64,000 bases of DNA, from the NCBI RefSeq assembly GCF_003725535.1, contig NZ_RJSF01000040.1, forward strand, positions 649,477 to 713,476, read 5' to 3'. The DNA is from Nocardioides pocheonensis. GTDB taxonomy: Bacteria; Actinomycetota; Actinomycetes; Propionibacteriales; Nocardioidaceae. Below the pieces are notes generated by a model. That model did not search any database. It had not been told where the DNA came from and saw nothing but the letters and a program-made list of their open reading frames with translations. Positions 42,721-52,309 of the stretch are shown one piece after another (the stretch's first letter is position 1; every line of letters starts with the position of its first letter). The position numbers and the translations under genes were made by a program.

Positions 42721-43269
42721 ATGGCCGTCCGGATCCCTAGAGCCCTGCTCGTGCTGACCGCCGGGCTCACCGTGGGCCTCGTCGGCGTGGTCACGCTGGC
42801 CCACGCTCCGACCTCGGTGCCGCGGGCCGTGCAGCCCGCGGCCCCGGCGCCGGTGCACGCGTCGGTCGGCTCCGACGGCGTGCTCGCCGTGCTCCACGAC
42901 TGGGACGTACGCCGGGCCGCCGCCTGGGCCGCCGGCGACCCCGACGCGCTGGCCCGCCTCTACACGCCGCAGTCGCGGGCCGGGGCGGCCGACGTCGCGA
43001 TGCTGCGCCGCTACGTCGCGCGCGGCCTGGTGGTGCGGGACATGCGGATGCAGGTGCTGCGTGCGCGCGTGGTCACCGCCCGGCCCCGCCTGCTCGAGCT
43101 GCAGGTGACCGACCGGCTCGCCGCTGCCGTCGCGGTGGGCGTCGGCGACCCGACCGCAGAGCGGCGCCTTCCTGCCGACGTCGCCTCGACGCACCTGCTG
43201 GTGCTGCGGCGATCAGGCCCCGGCCAGGGCTGGCTCGTGGCGCGGGTGTCAGCCTCGAGCGGTCGCTGA
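42721..43269 (+). CDS. Exported protein with NTF2-like domain
   Basis: A 182-residue protein. Residues about 6-27 form a signal peptide or single anchor ([21 protein letters not shown]), followed by a Pro/Ala-rich linker. The remainder has an [30 protein letters not shown] helical start, typical of NTF2/SnoaL-like folds, and several later strands. No catalytic residue can be assigned. It is divergent from lipB and converges with the TIGR01777 gene, the two coding ends overlapping by 21 bp. Confidence 0.7.
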   Translation: MAVRIPRALLVLTAGLTVGLVGVVTLAHAPTSVPRAVQPAAPAPVHASVGSDGVLAVLHDWDVRRAAAWAAGDPDALARLYTPQSRAGAADVAMLRRYVARGLVVRDMRMQVLRARVVTARPRLLELQVTDRLAAAVAVGVGDPTAERRLPADVASTHLLVLRRSGPGQGWLVARVSASSGR

Positions 43270-44142
43270 GGCGAGCACTCCCGCGACGGTCGGGTCGGCG
43301 AACCGGAAGCCGGCGTCGATCAGGACCTGCGGGACGGCCCGGACCGAGCCGAGCAGCTCCGGTGCCATCCGCCCCGCGGCCGGTCGCAGGACGGCCGCCG
43401 GCACGCGCAGCACCGCCGGGCGGTGGACGAGGCGGGCCAGCTCGGTGGTGAACTCGGCGTTCGTCGGGGCCTGCGGGCAGCAGAGGTTCACCGGACCGGC
43501 GATGTCGTCGTGCTCGGCCACGAACGTGACCGCGCCCAGCCAGTCACGCAGGGAGATCATCGGCAGGTACTGCCGGCCGTCGCCGAGCCGGCCGCCGAGG
43601 CCGGCCTTGAACTGCAGCAGCTGCTGGCGCAACGGCGCGCTCGCGCGGTCCATCACCGGCGCGGTGCGCAGGATGCAGACGCGGGCGCCGGCGTCGACGG
43701 CCGGCTGTGCGGCCGCCTGCCAGGCGATCGTGACCGCGGTGAGGAACGCGTCGCCCCGGGTGTCGATGCTCTCCGTGACGGGCTCGGCGCCGTGGTCGCC
43801 GTAGAAGGAGATGCCGTTGCCGGCCAGGAACGCCGGCCGCCGCGAGCTCGCCGCGATCGCCTCGGCCAGCACCCGGGTGGTGGTGACGCGGCTGGAGCGC
43901 AGCGCCTCGGCCCAGCGGCGCGAGTGCGGGTTGCCGAGCGTGGGGGACCCGGCCAGGTTGACCACGACGTCGGCCTGCTCGACCAGCGCGGGGTCCAGGT
44001 CGCCGGAGTACGGGTCCCACTGGGCCTGTCCGGGTCCGGGCGCGCGTCGTACGAGAGCCGTGACGTCGTGCCCGCCCGCGAGCAGGCTGGCCCGGAGCCG
44101 GCTGCCGAGGAAGCCGGAGGCACCGGCGACGAGGAAGCGCAT
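43249..44142 (-). CDS. TIGR01777-family NAD(P)-binding epimerase-like protein
   Basis: A 297-residue short-chain dehydrogenase-like protein of the extended atypical group TIGR01777 (YfcH-like). The nucleotide loop is VAGASGFLGSRL; VNLAGSP, then FLAGNGISFYGDHG, the RTAPVMD strand and a C-terminal VPAAVLRPAAG...LGSVRAVPQVLIDAGF follow as in the family. The Tyr-x3-Lys catalytic pair is atypical, as usual in this group, and the reaction is not known. Start at ATG 44142. It corresponds to Rv2216 between lipB and dlaT in M. tuberculosis. Confidence 0.9.
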   Translation of the reverse strand: MRFLVAGASGFLGSRLRASLLAGGHDVTALVRRAPGPGQAQWDPYSGDLDPALVEQADVVVNLAGSPTLGNPHSRRWAEALRSSRVTTTRVLAEAIAASSRRPAFLAGNGISFYGDHGAEPVTESIDTRGDAFLTAVTIAWQAAAQPAVDAGARVCILRTAPVMDRASAPLRQQLLQFKAGLGGRLGDGRQYLPMISLRDWLGAVTFVAEHDDIAGPVNLCCPQAPTNAEFTTELARLVHRPAVLRVPAAVLRPAAGRMAPELLGSVRAVPQVLIDAGFRFADPTVAGVLASATARG

Positions 44143-44200
44143 GTCCACACCCTGCCACGGCGCTGGGAGCGCGCCCGGGGTCACAGCCTGCCCGAACGAA

Positions 44201-44285
44201 GGTGGTTGAGCCCTTCGGCAGGCTCAGGAACCACCTGCCGAAACCTCCGCGCTCGGGCCGAGGCCCGAGCACCGGTGGTTGAGCC
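44201..44285. repeat. REP-like palindromic element
   Basis: GGTGGTTGAGCC occurs at 44201-44212 and 44274-44285. The first copy pairs with GGCTC...AACCACC (44221-44235) as a hairpin, and GCTCGGGCC-GA-GGCCCGAGC (44251-44270) forms a second. It is in the divergent gap between the TIGR01777 and lpdA genes. TTTCG(A)CAGGCTCAACCACC sequences of this type are dispersed in many actinobacterial genomes (from memory). Confidence 0.7.
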
Positions 44286-44300
44286 TGCCGAAACCCTCGG

Positions 44301-44306
44301 TAGCCT
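44301..44306 (+). promoter_or_regulatory. Predicted -10 of lpdA, leaderless start
   Basis: TAGCCT is 6 nt before the GTG at 44313 and no ribosome-binding site precedes the start. This favours a leaderless lpdA transcript. Confidence 0.45.
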
Positions 44307-44312
44307 TCGGGC

Positions 44313-45710
44313 GTGAGCGATTTCGATGTTGTCGTCCTCGGTGCGGGCCCCGGTGGCTACGTCGCCGCCATCCGCGCCTCGCAGCTCGGCCTGAAGGCCG
44401 CGGTCATCGAGCGCAAGTACTGGGGCGGGGTGTGCCTGAACGTCGGCTGCATCCCCTCCAAGGCGCTGCTGCGCAACGCGGAGATCGCGCACATCATCAC
44501 GCACGAGAAGAAGACGTTCGGCATCTCCGGCGACGCCACCATGGAGTTCGGCGCGACGCACGCGCGCAGCCGCCAGGTCGCCGAGGCCAGCGCCAAGGGC
44601 GTGCACTACCTGATGAAGAAGAACAAGATCGAGGAGATCGACGGCTGGGGCACCTTCACCGGCGCCAAGACGATCGAGGTCAAGGGTGACGACGGCGCGA
44701 CGCGCACCGTCACCGCCGACCACGTGATCATCGCGACCGGCGCGACGGTGCGGCTCGTGCCCGGCGTACAGCTGTCCGAGAACGTCGTGACCTACGAGGA
44801 GCAGATCCTCGACAACACCCTGCCGGGCTCCATCGTCATCGGCGGGTCGGGCGCGATCGGCGTCGAGTTCGCCTACGTGATGAAGAACTTCGGCGTCGAC
44901 GTCACCATCGTCGAGTTCCTCGACCGGATGGTGCCGACCGAGGACGCCGAGGTCTCCAAGGAGCTGCTCCGCCAGTACAAGAAGCTCGGCGTCAACGTGC
45001 TCACCTCGACCGCGGTCAAGGGCGTCGAGGACACCGGCTCGGGCGTCCGCGTCACCGTCGCCCCCGCCGGCGGAGGGGACGAGCAGGTCCTCGAGGCGGA
45101 CAAGTTCCTGGCCGCGTTCGGGTTCGCCCCGCGCCTGGAGGGCTACGGCCTGGAGAGCACCGGTGTCGCGACCACCGATCGCGGCGCGATCGAGGTCGAC
45201 GACTACGGACGCACCAACGTCGACGGCGTCTTCGCCATCGGTGACGTCACCGGCAAGCTGATGCTCGCCCACGTCGCGGAGGCCATGGGCGTCGTGGCGG
45301 CCGAGACGATCGCCGGGGCCGAGACCATGCCGGTCGAGTTCGACTTCGTCCCCCGGGCGACTTTCTGCCAGCCGCAGATCGCCTCCTTCGGCTACTCCGA
45401 GGAGCAGGCGAAGGAGCGCGGGTACGACGTGAAGACCGCGTCCTTCCCGTTCTCCGCGAACGGCAAGGCGCGCGGCATGGCCGAGGGGGTCGGCTTCGTC
45501 AAGGTCGTCGCCGACGCGAAGTACAACGAGATCCTCGGCGCCCACCTGATCGGGCCCGAGGTCACCGAGCTCCTCCCGGTGCTCACCCTCGCCCAGAAGT
45601 GGGACCTCACCGCCGACGAGGTCGCGCGCAACGTCTTCGCCCACCCGACGCTCTCCGAGGCACTCAAGGAGGCCATCGAGGGCATCGCGGGACACATGAT
45701 CAACCTCTGA
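44313..45710 (+). CDS. lpdA: Dihydrolipoyl dehydrogenase (E3)
   Basis: A 465-residue FAD flavoprotein that reoxidises dihydrolipoyl groups with NAD+. Motifs: [18 protein letters not shown] for FAD; the redox disulfide C41-x4-C46 in [27 protein letters not shown] for [12 protein letters not shown] for FAD; and the C-terminal [12 protein letters not shown] with the active-site His-Glu pair. This is the standard E3 and would serve pyruvate, 2-oxoglutarate and glycine cleavage complexes. It is encoded apart from the other lpd gene, on the opposite strand. It is transcribed rightward and followed by a hairpin. Confidence 0.96.
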   Translation: MSDFDVVVLGAGPGGYVAAIRASQLGLKAAVIERKYWGGVCLNVGCIPSKALLRNAEIAHIITHEKKTFGISGDATMEFGATHARSRQVAEASAKGVHYLMKKNKIEEIDGWGTFTGAKTIEVKGDDGATRTVTADHVIIATGATVRLVPGVQLSENVVTYEEQILDNTLPGSIVIGGSGAIGVEFAYVMKNFGVDVTIVEFLDRMVPTEDAEVSKELLRQYKKLGVNVLTSTAVKGVEDTGSGVRVTVAPAGGGDEQVLEADKFLAAFGFAPRLEGYGLESTGVATTDRGAIEVDDYGRTNVDGVFAIGDVTGKLMLAHVAEAMGVVAAETIAGAETMPVEFDFVPRATFCQPQIASFGYSEEQAKERGYDVKTASFPFSANGKARGMAEGVGFVKVVADAKYNEILGAHLIGPEVTELLPVLTLAQKWDLTADEVARNVFAHPTLSEALKEAIEGIAGHMINL

Positions 45711-45713
45711 GCC

Positions 45714-45742
45714 GGCGCTGCGCGAGGAACGAGCGCAGCGCC
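45714..45742 (+). terminator. Terminator-like hairpin after lpdA
   Basis: A perfect 10-bp stem, GGCGCTGCGC (45714-45723) with GCGCAGCGCC (45733-45742), and 9-nt loop, 3 nt after the stop codon. Confidence 0.6.
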
Positions 45743-45905
45743 GACGCGAAGAGGTCGAGCGAGCCTCGCCCGCGCGAGCTCGCGAGCGCAGGCGAACGGC
45801 CGGGTCGAGACCGGTGACCGGGCGTAGCCCCGGCGCAGGTTGATCATGGAGCCGAGCGGGCCGTTGTGCCGCTCCGGGCCGAAGGCGCCTCGGCTCGGCA
45901 GAACT

Positions 45906-46080
45906 GCCCGGTCGGCGATTGCGGCACAGACGTGACTACCCGCTCGGCGTACCTCCGCGCAGCCGGAGTGCCCGCTCGGCGTACCTCGGCGCAGCCGGAG
46001 TGCCCGCTCGGCGAACCTCGGCGCAGCCGGAGTGCCCGCTCGGCGTGCTTCCGCGCAGCGCCAGTGCCCGCTCGGCGTCA
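45906..46080. repeat. 32-bp tandem repeats
   Basis: CCCGCTCGGC recurs at 45939, 45971, 46003, 46035 and 46067, exactly 32 bp apart, within near-identical units containing GTACCTCGGCGCAGCCGGAG. A degenerate copy lies at about 45906. The last unit runs into the stop codon of the leftward hydrolase gene at 46078. No gene lies between 45711 and 46077. Confidence 0.9.
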
Positions 46081-46848
46081 GGCGCGGGCGACGGTCCTGA
46101 GGACGACGTCGGCGACCGCGGCCGGGTCGCGGTACTGCGGCAGGTGGTCGACGTCGAGCCTGACGAGCTCTGAGCCGGGCATCGCCTCCGCCAGCGCCAG
46201 GTCGGCGTGCACGGTGTCGGGGTCGTCCCGGTCGCCGACGACGATCGACGTCGGCGCGGCGATGTCGCCGACCGCCTCCCAGACCACCGGGTTCGGCTCG
46301 GTGACGTCCTCGCCGGAGAGCTCCAGCTTCGTGGTCGCGCGCACCTGCGCGCGCAGGTAGTCGTCCGTCCCGCTGGCCGCGAAGACCCGCAGGTAGAGGT
46401 CGGTGAGGCCGTCGATGTCGCGCTCCTCGGTGAGGCGCTCGTACTCCGCCTCGATCTCCGGGTCGCCGGCGTCCTCGGGCCAGGGGTAGCCCGGTACGGC
46501 GGTGCAGAGCAGCGTCAGTGACGCGACCCTGTCCGGATGGGTCGTCGCCAGCGCCAGCGAGGTGCCACCGCCGTTGCTGTTGCCGATGAGGTGCACGCGA
46601 TCGAGTGCCAGGACGTCGAGCAGGCCGAGCAGGTGGTCGACCGGACGCAGCGGCGCCTTCGGCCGGGGCGCTCGCCCGTAGCCCGGTCGGTCGTAGCGGA
46701 TCACGCGATGGTCGGTCAGCGACGGCAGGAGCCGGTCCCAGATCGTCGCGTCGCTGATGCCCGGGTGGAGGAGGACCAGCGGTGCACCGTCACCGCCGGT
46801 GTCCTCGACCCACAGCTGGTCGGGGCCCACATCGAGCAGGGCCCCCAC
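46078..46848 (-). CDS. Alpha/beta hydrolase
   Basis: A 256-residue hydrolase. LVLLHPGISDATIWDRLLPSL is the oxyanion segment, YDRPGYGRAPRP follows, the nucleophile elbow is LIGNSNGGGTS, the acid lies in IVVGDRDDPDTVHAD and the His in LDVDHLPQYRDP. The substrate is unknown. It begins with GTG 46848, one base after the sucB stop, so it is the last gene of the lpd-sucB operon. Its 3' end reaches into the 32-bp tandem repeat array. Confidence 0.87.
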   Translation of the reverse strand: MGALLDVGPDQLWVEDTGGDGAPLVLLHPGISDATIWDRLLPSLTDHRVIRYDRPGYGRAPRPKAPLRPVDHLLGLLDVLALDRVHLIGNSNGGGTSLALATTHPDRVASLTLLCTAVPGYPWPEDAGDPEIEAEYERLTEERDIDGLTDLYLRVFAASGTDDYLRAQVRATTKLELSGEDVTEPNPVVWEAVGDIAAPTSIVVGDRDDPDTVHADLALAEAMPGSELVRLDVDHLPQYRDPAAVADVVLRTVARA

Positions 46849-46849
46849 C

Positions 46850-48766
46850 TCAGACCTCGAACTGCGCGGCCTCGAGGCGCGCCTTCACGTCGGACAGGAA
46901 GCGTCCGGCGTCGGCGCCGTCGACGAGCCGGTGGTCGTAGGTCAGCGCGAGGTTGACCATGTAGCGCACCGCGATGGTCTCGCCGAGGTCCGGGTCGTCG
47001 ATCACGACCGGCCGCTTCACGACCGCACCCGGTCCGAGGATCGCGACCTGCGGCTGGTTGATGATCGGCGTGTCGAACAGCGCGCCGAACGTGCCCAGGT
47101 TCGTGATCGTGAAGGTCCCGCCGGTCAGGTCGTCGGGCGTGATCTTGTTCGTGCGGGTGCGCTCGGCGAGGTCGGCGATCTTCTTCGCCAGCCCGGCGAT
47201 GGAGAGGTCGCCGGCGTCCTTCACGACCGGGGTCAGCAGGCCGCGGTCGGTGTCGACCGCGAAGGCGACGTTCTCGCGGTCGAAGTAGGTGACCTCGCCC
47301 GCCTCGGTGTCGATGTTCGCGTTCAGCTTCGGGTGCTGCTTGAGCGCGTCGATCGCAGCCTTCGCGAAGAACGGCAGGTAGGTGAGCTTCACGCCCTCCC
47401 GCGCCTGGAAGTCCGCCTTGGCGGCCTCGCGCAGCCGGGCCACGCGGGTCATGTCGACCTCCATGACCTGGGTCAGCTGCGCGGACGTCTGGAGCGACTC
47501 GACCATCCGGGTGGCGATCACCTTGCGCAGCCGGCTCAGCGGCTCGGTGCGTCCGCGGAGCGGGCTCGGGGTGGCGGCCGCTGCCGGTGCCGACGCCGCC
47601 GGTGCGGCAGCCGGAGCGGCCGACTCGGCGGCAGGCGCCTTCTTGGCCTCGGCCGCCGCGAGCACGTCCTGCTTGCGGATCCGCCCGCCCACGCCGGTGC
47701 CATGCACCGAGGCGAGGTCGACGCCGTGCTCGGTGGCCATCTTCCGGACCAGCGGGGTGACGTAGCCGCCGTTGTCCTGCGAGGCGGCGGGTGCCTCCTG
47801 CGCCGGTGCCTGCTGAGCCGGTGCCTGTTGGGCGGGCGCCTCCTGTGCCGGAGGCTCCGGAGCCGCCTCCTGGGCCTGCTCCTGCGGTGCCTGCTCCTGC
47901 TGGGCGGGCGCGGGGGACTCGGCCACCGCGGGCTGCTCGGGCTGCTGCGGCTGCTGGGTCTGCGCGGTGGTGTCCTCGGCCGGGATCTCCTCGGCCGGAG
48001 CCTCCTCCTGTGCGGACTCCTGGGCCGACTCCTGGGCGGGCGCGGACTCGGCCGGCGCGGCGGCCGGTGCCGATCCGGCCGCGCCGATCACGGCCAGCTC
48101 GGCCCCGACCTCGACGGTCTCGTCCTCGTTGACCTTGATCTCCAGCAGGGTGCCGGCCACCGGCGACGGGATCTCGGTGTCGACCTTGTCGGTGGAGACC
48201 TCGAGCAGCGGCTCGTCGACGGCGACGTCGTCACCGACGGACTTCAGCCACCGGGTCACGGTGCCCTCGGTCACCGACTCGCCCAGCGCCGGGAGCGTGA
48301 CCGACGTGCCGCCCCCGGACTGCTGGCCCCCGGACTGGCCGTCGGACTGGGCCGCGGGCTGCTCCTGGGCCGCGGGCTGCTCGGGCTCCGCAGGCTGCTC
48401 CTGGGCCGGTGCCTCCTGCGCGGGCTCCTCGGGCTGAGGCTCCTGGGCGGGCTCCTGCGCCTGCTGCTCCTGGCCCTGCTGCTGCTCGGCGGGCGCCTCC
48501 TGGGCCTGCGCCGATCCGCCGCCCTCGCCCTCGTCGCCGATCACGCACAGCTGGGCCCCGACCTCGACGGTGGCGTCCTCGTCGGCGTTGATCTCCAGCA
48601 GCACGCCGGCCACCGGCGACGGGATCTCCGTGTCGACCTTGTCGGTGGAGACCTCGAGCAGCGGCTCGTCGACCGCGACCGTGTCGCCGACCTGCTTCAG
48701 CCATCGGGTGACGGTGCCCTCGGTGACCGATTCGCCGAGTGCGGGAAGGGTGACGGGAGTCGACAT
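46850..48766 (-). CDS. sucB: Dihydrolipoamide acyltransferase (E2) with two lipoyl domains
   Basis: A 638-residue E2 component of a 2-oxoacid dehydrogenase complex. Two near-identical lipoyl domains carry the lipoylated lysines K43 and K194, each in [12 protein letters not shown]. Flexible Ala/Pro/Gln/Glu linkers separate them from the E1/E3-binding motif ([23 protein letters not shown]) and the C-terminal catalytic core ending with [16 protein letters not shown]. It is the actinobacterial SucB/DlaT type, which can serve pyruvate as well as 2-oxoglutarate. It follows lpd by 15 bp on the same strand. ATG 48766 has AAGGAAG upstream. Confidence 0.96.
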   Translation of the reverse strand: MSTPVTLPALGESVTEGTVTRWLKQVGDTVAVDEPLLEVSTDKVDTEIPSPVAGVLLEINADEDATVEVGAQLCVIGDEGEGGGSAQAQEAPAEQQQGQEQQAQEPAQEPQPEEPAQEAPAQEQPAEPEQPAAQEQPAAQSDGQSGGQQSGGGTSVTLPALGESVTEGTVTRWLKSVGDDVAVDEPLLEVSTDKVDTEIPSPVAGTLLEIKVNEDETVEVGAELAVIGAAGSAPAAAPAESAPAQESAQESAQEEAPAEEIPAEDTTAQTQQPQQPEQPAVAESPAPAQQEQAPQEQAQEAAPEPPAQEAPAQQAPAQQAPAQEAPAASQDNGGYVTPLVRKMATEHGVDLASVHGTGVGGRIRKQDVLAAAEAKKAPAAESAAPAAAPAASAPAAAATPSPLRGRTEPLSRLRKVIATRMVESLQTSAQLTQVMEVDMTRVARLREAAKADFQAREGVKLTYLPFFAKAAIDALKQHPKLNANIDTEAGEVTYFDRENVAFAVDTDRGLLTPVVKDAGDLSIAGLAKKIADLAERTRTNKITPDDLTGGTFTITNLGTFGALFDTPIINQPQVAILGPGAVVKRPVVIDDPDLGETIAVRYMVNLALTYDHRLVDGADAGRFLSDVKARLEAAQFEV

Positions 48767-48781
48767 GTGCTTCCTTCGGTG

Positions 48782-50164
48782 TCAGGAGTGTGCGTGCAGT
48801 GGCTTGCCGGCGAGAGCCAGGTGTGCCTCGCCGAGTGCTTCGTTCTGGGTGGGGTGTGCGTGGACGAGAGGAGCGACGTCCTCGGGGAACGCCTCCCAGT
48901 TGTAGATGAGCTGGGCCTCGCCGATCAGCTCGCCGACGCGCGCGCCGACGAGGTGTACGCCGAGGACCGGCCCGTCCTTCTGGCGGACCAGCTTGACGCT
49001 GCCCTGGGTCTTCAGGATCTGGCTCTTGCCGTTGCCGCCGAGGTCGTAGACGAGCGTCTCGACCGCGTCGTCGCCGACCTGCTCCCGGGCCTGGGCCTCG
49101 GTCAGTCCGACCGAGGCGATCTCGGGGTCGCTGTAGGTGACGCGCGGGATGCCCGCGTCCCGGATGACCGCAGGACCGAGGCCGGCGATCTCCTCGGCCA
49201 CGAAGATGCCCTGCGCGAAGCCGCGGTGCGCGAGCTGGAGCCCGGGCACGATGTCGCCGACCGCGAAGACGTTCGGCACGTTGGTGCGGCAGCGCTCGTC
49301 GGCGAGCACGAAGCCGCGGTCCATCGCGATGCCCTGCTCCTCGTAGCCGAGGCCCTGCGTGGCCGGCCCCCGCCCGACGGCGACGAGCAGGATCTCGGCC
49401 TCGATCGGCTCGCCGTTCTCGACGTGCACGCGCACGCCGGCGTCGGTGCGCTCGACCGCCTTGAACGGCGTGCCGGTCAGTGCCTTGATCTTCCGCTTGC
49501 GGAAGGCGCGCTCGAGCTGCTTGGAGGAGTCCTCGTCCTCGCCGGCGACCAGCCGGGGGAGCGCCTCGACGATCGTCACCTCGGCGCCGAACGAGCGCCA
49601 CACGCTGGCGAACTCGCAGCCGATCACCCCGCCCCCGAGCACCACGACCGAGGCCGGCACGCGGTCCAGCGTCAACGCGTGCTCGGAGGTCAGCACGCGC
49701 TCGCCGTCCACCTCGAGGCCGGGCAGGGACCGGGCGTACGACCCGCTGGCGAGCACGACGTGCCGACCGACGTACCGGGTGCCGTCCACCTCGACCGCGT
49801 CGGGCGCGACCAGGCGGCCCTCGCCCTCCACGACGGTGATGCCGCGACCCTTGATCAGTCCGGTCAGGCCCTTGAACAGCCGGCTGACCACGCCGTCCTT
49901 GTAGGCGTTGACGCCGGCCATGTCCACGCCGTCGAAGGTGGCCCGCACCCCGAACTGCTCGGACTCGCGGGCGCTGTCGGCGACCTCGGCCGCGTGCAGC
50001 AGCGCCTTGGTCGGGATGCAGCCCACGTGCAGGCAGGTGCCGCCGACCTTGCTCTTCTCGACGAGCGCGACGGTCAGTCCCAGCTGGGCTGCCCGCAGCG
50101 CACACGCGTAGCCACCCGACCCTGCCCCGAGGATCACCACGTCGTACTGGCTGGCGTCTGCCAC
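48782..50164 (-). CDS. Dihydrolipoyl dehydrogenase (E3), E2-linked paralog
   Basis: A 460-residue FAD enzyme. Redox pair C44-x4-C49 is in GGTCLHVGCIPTKAL; VVLGGGVIGCEFASVW binds NAD and NVFAVGDIVPG binds FAD; VHAHPTQNEALGEA carries the active-site His and Glu. It differs from the lpdA product at 44313 (GGTCLHVGC instead of GGVCLNVGC) and so is a paralog rather than a duplicate. Start: GTG 50164, preceded by GGAGGGG; the GTG at 50212 lacks this. It is the first gene of the lpd-sucB-hydrolase operon and probably dedicated to that complex. Confidence 0.96.
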   Translation of the reverse strand: MADASQYDVVILGAGSGGYACALRAAQLGLTVALVEKSKVGGTCLHVGCIPTKALLHAAEVADSARESEQFGVRATFDGVDMAGVNAYKDGVVSRLFKGLTGLIKGRGITVVEGEGRLVAPDAVEVDGTRYVGRHVVLASGSYARSLPGLEVDGERVLTSEHALTLDRVPASVVVLGGGVIGCEFASVWRSFGAEVTIVEALPRLVAGEDEDSSKQLERAFRKRKIKALTGTPFKAVERTDAGVRVHVENGEPIEAEILLVAVGRGPATQGLGYEEQGIAMDRGFVLADERCRTNVPNVFAVGDIVPGLQLAHRGFAQGIFVAEEIAGLGPAVIRDAGIPRVTYSDPEIASVGLTEAQAREQVGDDAVETLVYDLGGNGKSQILKTQGSVKLVRQKDGPVLGVHLVGARVGELIGEAQLIYNWEAFPEDVAPLVHAHPTQNEALGEAHLALAGKPLHAHS

Positions 50165-50300
50165 TGCCCCTCCGCTCGTCCGGACGTCGCCTTCTCGGCC
50201 GACTCGGGTCATCCTTGCACTTCTGCGGTCACGGTCGACACACCGGTTCGCTACCGGTCAGTTCACCCCGGGCCGAGGGTCATGCAGCACAATTGCACCC

Positions 50301-50699
50301 ATGGGTCTGCGAAACATCTTCCGGCGGCGGACGGGTCTGAGCCGCGGCGGTCCGACCGGAGCGACCGTCCGCGCCGCCGAGGGCGCCGACGCCGCGCACC
50401 TGCGCGCGTTCGTGTCGACGCGTCGTGGCGTCGAGGGTTTCGTCGAGCCCCGCACCACCGTCAGCGAGGTGACGCTGCTGCTGGTCGCGCACGACGGCGA
50501 GTGGACCCGGCGCCGTGTGCCCTCGGTGAAGTGGGCCCACGACTTCGCGAACCGGCTCGGCGTCCCGTCGTACGACGCCGCGGTCGTCGGCATCCCGCAG
50601 CGGATGCGCGAGTACAACCGGCGCCAGAAGCAGGGCGAGAAGGCGCCGAACCCGTTCAGCTCCCCGGCACCGCCGCGTCCGACGTCCCCGGACGCTTGA
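50301..50699 (+). CDS. Conserved hypothetical protein
   Basis: A 132-residue protein with a basic N-terminus (LRNIFRRRTGLSRGG), then AAHLRAFVSTRRGVEGFVEPRTTVSEVTLLLVAHDGEWTRRRVPS, WAHDFANRLGVPSYDAAVVGIPQRMREYNRRQK and a Pro-rich tail. It is a small soluble protein that I recall next to leucyl aminopeptidase or lpd genes in several actinobacteria, without assigned role. CACAAT lies 7 nt before ATG 50301 and no ribosome-binding site is seen, so the mRNA may be leaderless. It converges on pepA with a 23-bp gap. Confidence 0.7.
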   Translation: MGLRNIFRRRTGLSRGGPTGATVRAAEGADAAHLRAFVSTRRGVEGFVEPRTTVSEVTLLLVAHDGEWTRRRVPSVKWAHDFANRLGVPSYDAAVVGIPQRMREYNRRQKQGEKAPNPFSSPAPPRPTSPDA

Positions 50700-50722
50700 C
50701 CGGCTGACAGCCCGCCGCTCGG

Positions 50723-52219
50723 CTAGCTCGCGGCCCGGCGCTGCACCAGCTCGACGAGGGTCGTGATCGAGAACCCCGTGCCCCCGCTGGGCACGTGGCC
50801 CCAGGCCCCGCCGCTGTTGTACGCCGGCCCGGCGATGTCGAGGTGCGCCCAGGGCCGCCCGTCGACGAACTGCTCGAGGAAGGCGGCGGCGTACAGGGCC
50901 GAGCCCCAGCGCACCCAGTCGTGCTGGAGCAGGTCGGCGATCCGGCTCTCGGTGCGCACCGTCGTGCGCTGCTCGTCGGGGATAGGCAGGTGCCAGAACA
51001 GCTCACCCGTCGTCGCGGCCGCCGCCTCGAGCTCGGCCACGGTCTCGTCGTCACCGAAGAGGCCGGCGATCCGCTCGCCGAGGGCGACCACGCACGGGCC
51101 GGTCAGGGTCGCCACGTTGACCACGACGTCCGGCTCGTCACGCACCGCCATCGTCAGCGCGTCGGCGAGCACGAGCCGACCCTCGGCATCGGTGTTCAGC
51201 ACCTCCACGGTCCTGCCGGACAGCGTGGTGAGCACGTCGCCCGGGCGCATCGAGGAGCCGCTGATCATGTTCTCCGCCAGCGGCAGGTACGCCGTCACCG
51301 CGATCGGGACGTCCAGGGCCTCGAGCGCCAGCACGGCCGCGGCGGCCGCAGCCGCCCCGGCCATGTCCTTCTTCTGGGTGTGCATGGTCGAACCCGGCTT
51401 GATCGTCAGGCCGCCGGAGTCGTAGGTGATGCCCTTGCCGACCAGGGCGACCGAGCCCGTCGGCTCCTCGGGCCGCCAGGTCAGCTTGACCAGGCAGGGC
51501 GGGCTCGCCGAGCCCCGGCCGACGCCGAGGATGCCGCCGCACCCCAGGCGCTCGAGGGCGTCGGCGTCGAGCACCTCGAACGCGACCCGCGTGCCGGAGG
51601 TCGCTGCCTCGAGCTGCGCCGCGAACTCCGTCGGGAGCAGGTCGTTGGCGGGGGTGTTCACCCAGTCCCGCGCACGGGCGACCTGCTCGCCGACGATCCG
51701 GGACGCCTCGAGGGCGGCGCCGGCATCGGCCTGGCGCGCGACGTCGCTGAGCAGGACGACCTCGGCGACGCGTCCGGAGCCGCGGGACCTGCCGGACTTG
51801 TACCGGTCGAAGCGGTAGAGCCCGGACCGGAAGCCGTCGGCGACCGCGCGGACGTGCTCCGCGTCGATCGCGGGGAGGGCGAGCGCGACCGACGCGCTGT
51901 TGCCCAGGTTGCGGGCCGCGACGCCGGCGGCCCGGCGTACCTTCTCGGTGCTGAGCTGCGCCTTGGGCCCGAGGCCCACCGCCAGCAGGTGCGCGGCGTT
52001 GAGCGTGCCCCCGGTCGGCACGGTGAGCACCTCGCCGAGCCCGCCCCGGAAGCCCATCGAGGCCAGCAGCGGCTCGAACTTGCGGCCGTAGGCAGACGCC
52101 ACGGCCTCGGCACCGGGAGCGGCCACGAGCGCGCCCGACGCGCTGGTGGCGACGCCGATGACGACGAGATCGGTGCGGGTCTTCTCGGGCGTGCCCTTGC
52201 GCAGCGTGTACGTCGTCAC
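50723..52219 (-). CDS. pepA: Leucyl aminopeptidase (M17)
   Basis: A 498-residue two-metal aminopeptidase. The catalytic domain signature [12 protein letters not shown] is intact, and metal-binding [14 protein letters not shown] and DMAGAAA segments precede it; PSGGTGFSI closes the protein. The N-terminal 170 residues form the hexamer-contact domain. It removes N-terminal Leu and other residues in peptide turnover. Start chosen at GTG 52219 (VTTYTLRKG), the family start; frames upstream of it have no match and run through gcvT. It is divergent from gcvT by 90 bp, matching the pepB-gcvT neighbourhood in mycobacteria. Confidence 0.96.
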   Translation of the reverse strand: MTTYTLRKGTPEKTRTDLVVIGVATSASGALVAAPGAEAVASAYGRKFEPLLASMGFRGGLGEVLTVPTGGTLNAAHLLAVGLGPKAQLSTEKVRRAAGVAARNLGNSASVALALPAIDAEHVRAVADGFRSGLYRFDRYKSGRSRGSGRVAEVVLLSDVARQADAGAALEASRIVGEQVARARDWVNTPANDLLPTEFAAQLEAATSGTRVAFEVLDADALERLGCGGILGVGRGSASPPCLVKLTWRPEEPTGSVALVGKGITYDSGGLTIKPGSTMHTQKKDMAGAAAAAAAVLALEALDVPIAVTAYLPLAENMISGSSMRPGDVLTTLSGRTVEVLNTDAEGRLVLADALTMAVRDEPDVVVNVATLTGPCVVALGERIAGLFGDDETVAELEAAAATTGELFWHLPIPDEQRTTVRTESRIADLLQHDWVRWGSALYAAAFLEQFVDGRPWAHLDIAGPAYNSGGAWGHVPSGGTGFSITTLVELVQRRAAS

Positions 52220-52296
52220 GGCGACGATCCTAGGAGACGGTCGCCGGAGCGCTGCGCCCACAGGAGGGGCCGCCGGAGGGGAGGCGCGTGCTGCGG

Positions 52297-52302
52297 TAAC
52301 TT
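52297..52302 (+). promoter_or_regulatory. Predicted -10 of gcvT, leaderless start
   Basis: TAACTT lies 7 nt before ATG 52310 and there is no ribosome-binding site at normal spacing. No glycine riboswitch could be recognised in the 90-bp gap. Confidence 0.45.
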
Positions 52303-52309
52303 TCGGGCC

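Noticed and set aside
45906-46080. CRISPR array
   Set aside because: The 32-bp units are contiguous tandem copies without unique spacers, and no cas genes are present.
46757-50707. A 1316-codon open frame on the plus strand
   Set aside because: It lies antisense to sucB and lpd, which have clear family motifs. In DNA of this GC content the opposite strand stays open by codon bias.
52220-52309. Glycine riboswitch before gcvT
   Set aside because: The gap is only 90 bp, with no paired aptamer core I can recognise, and the promoter seems leaderless.
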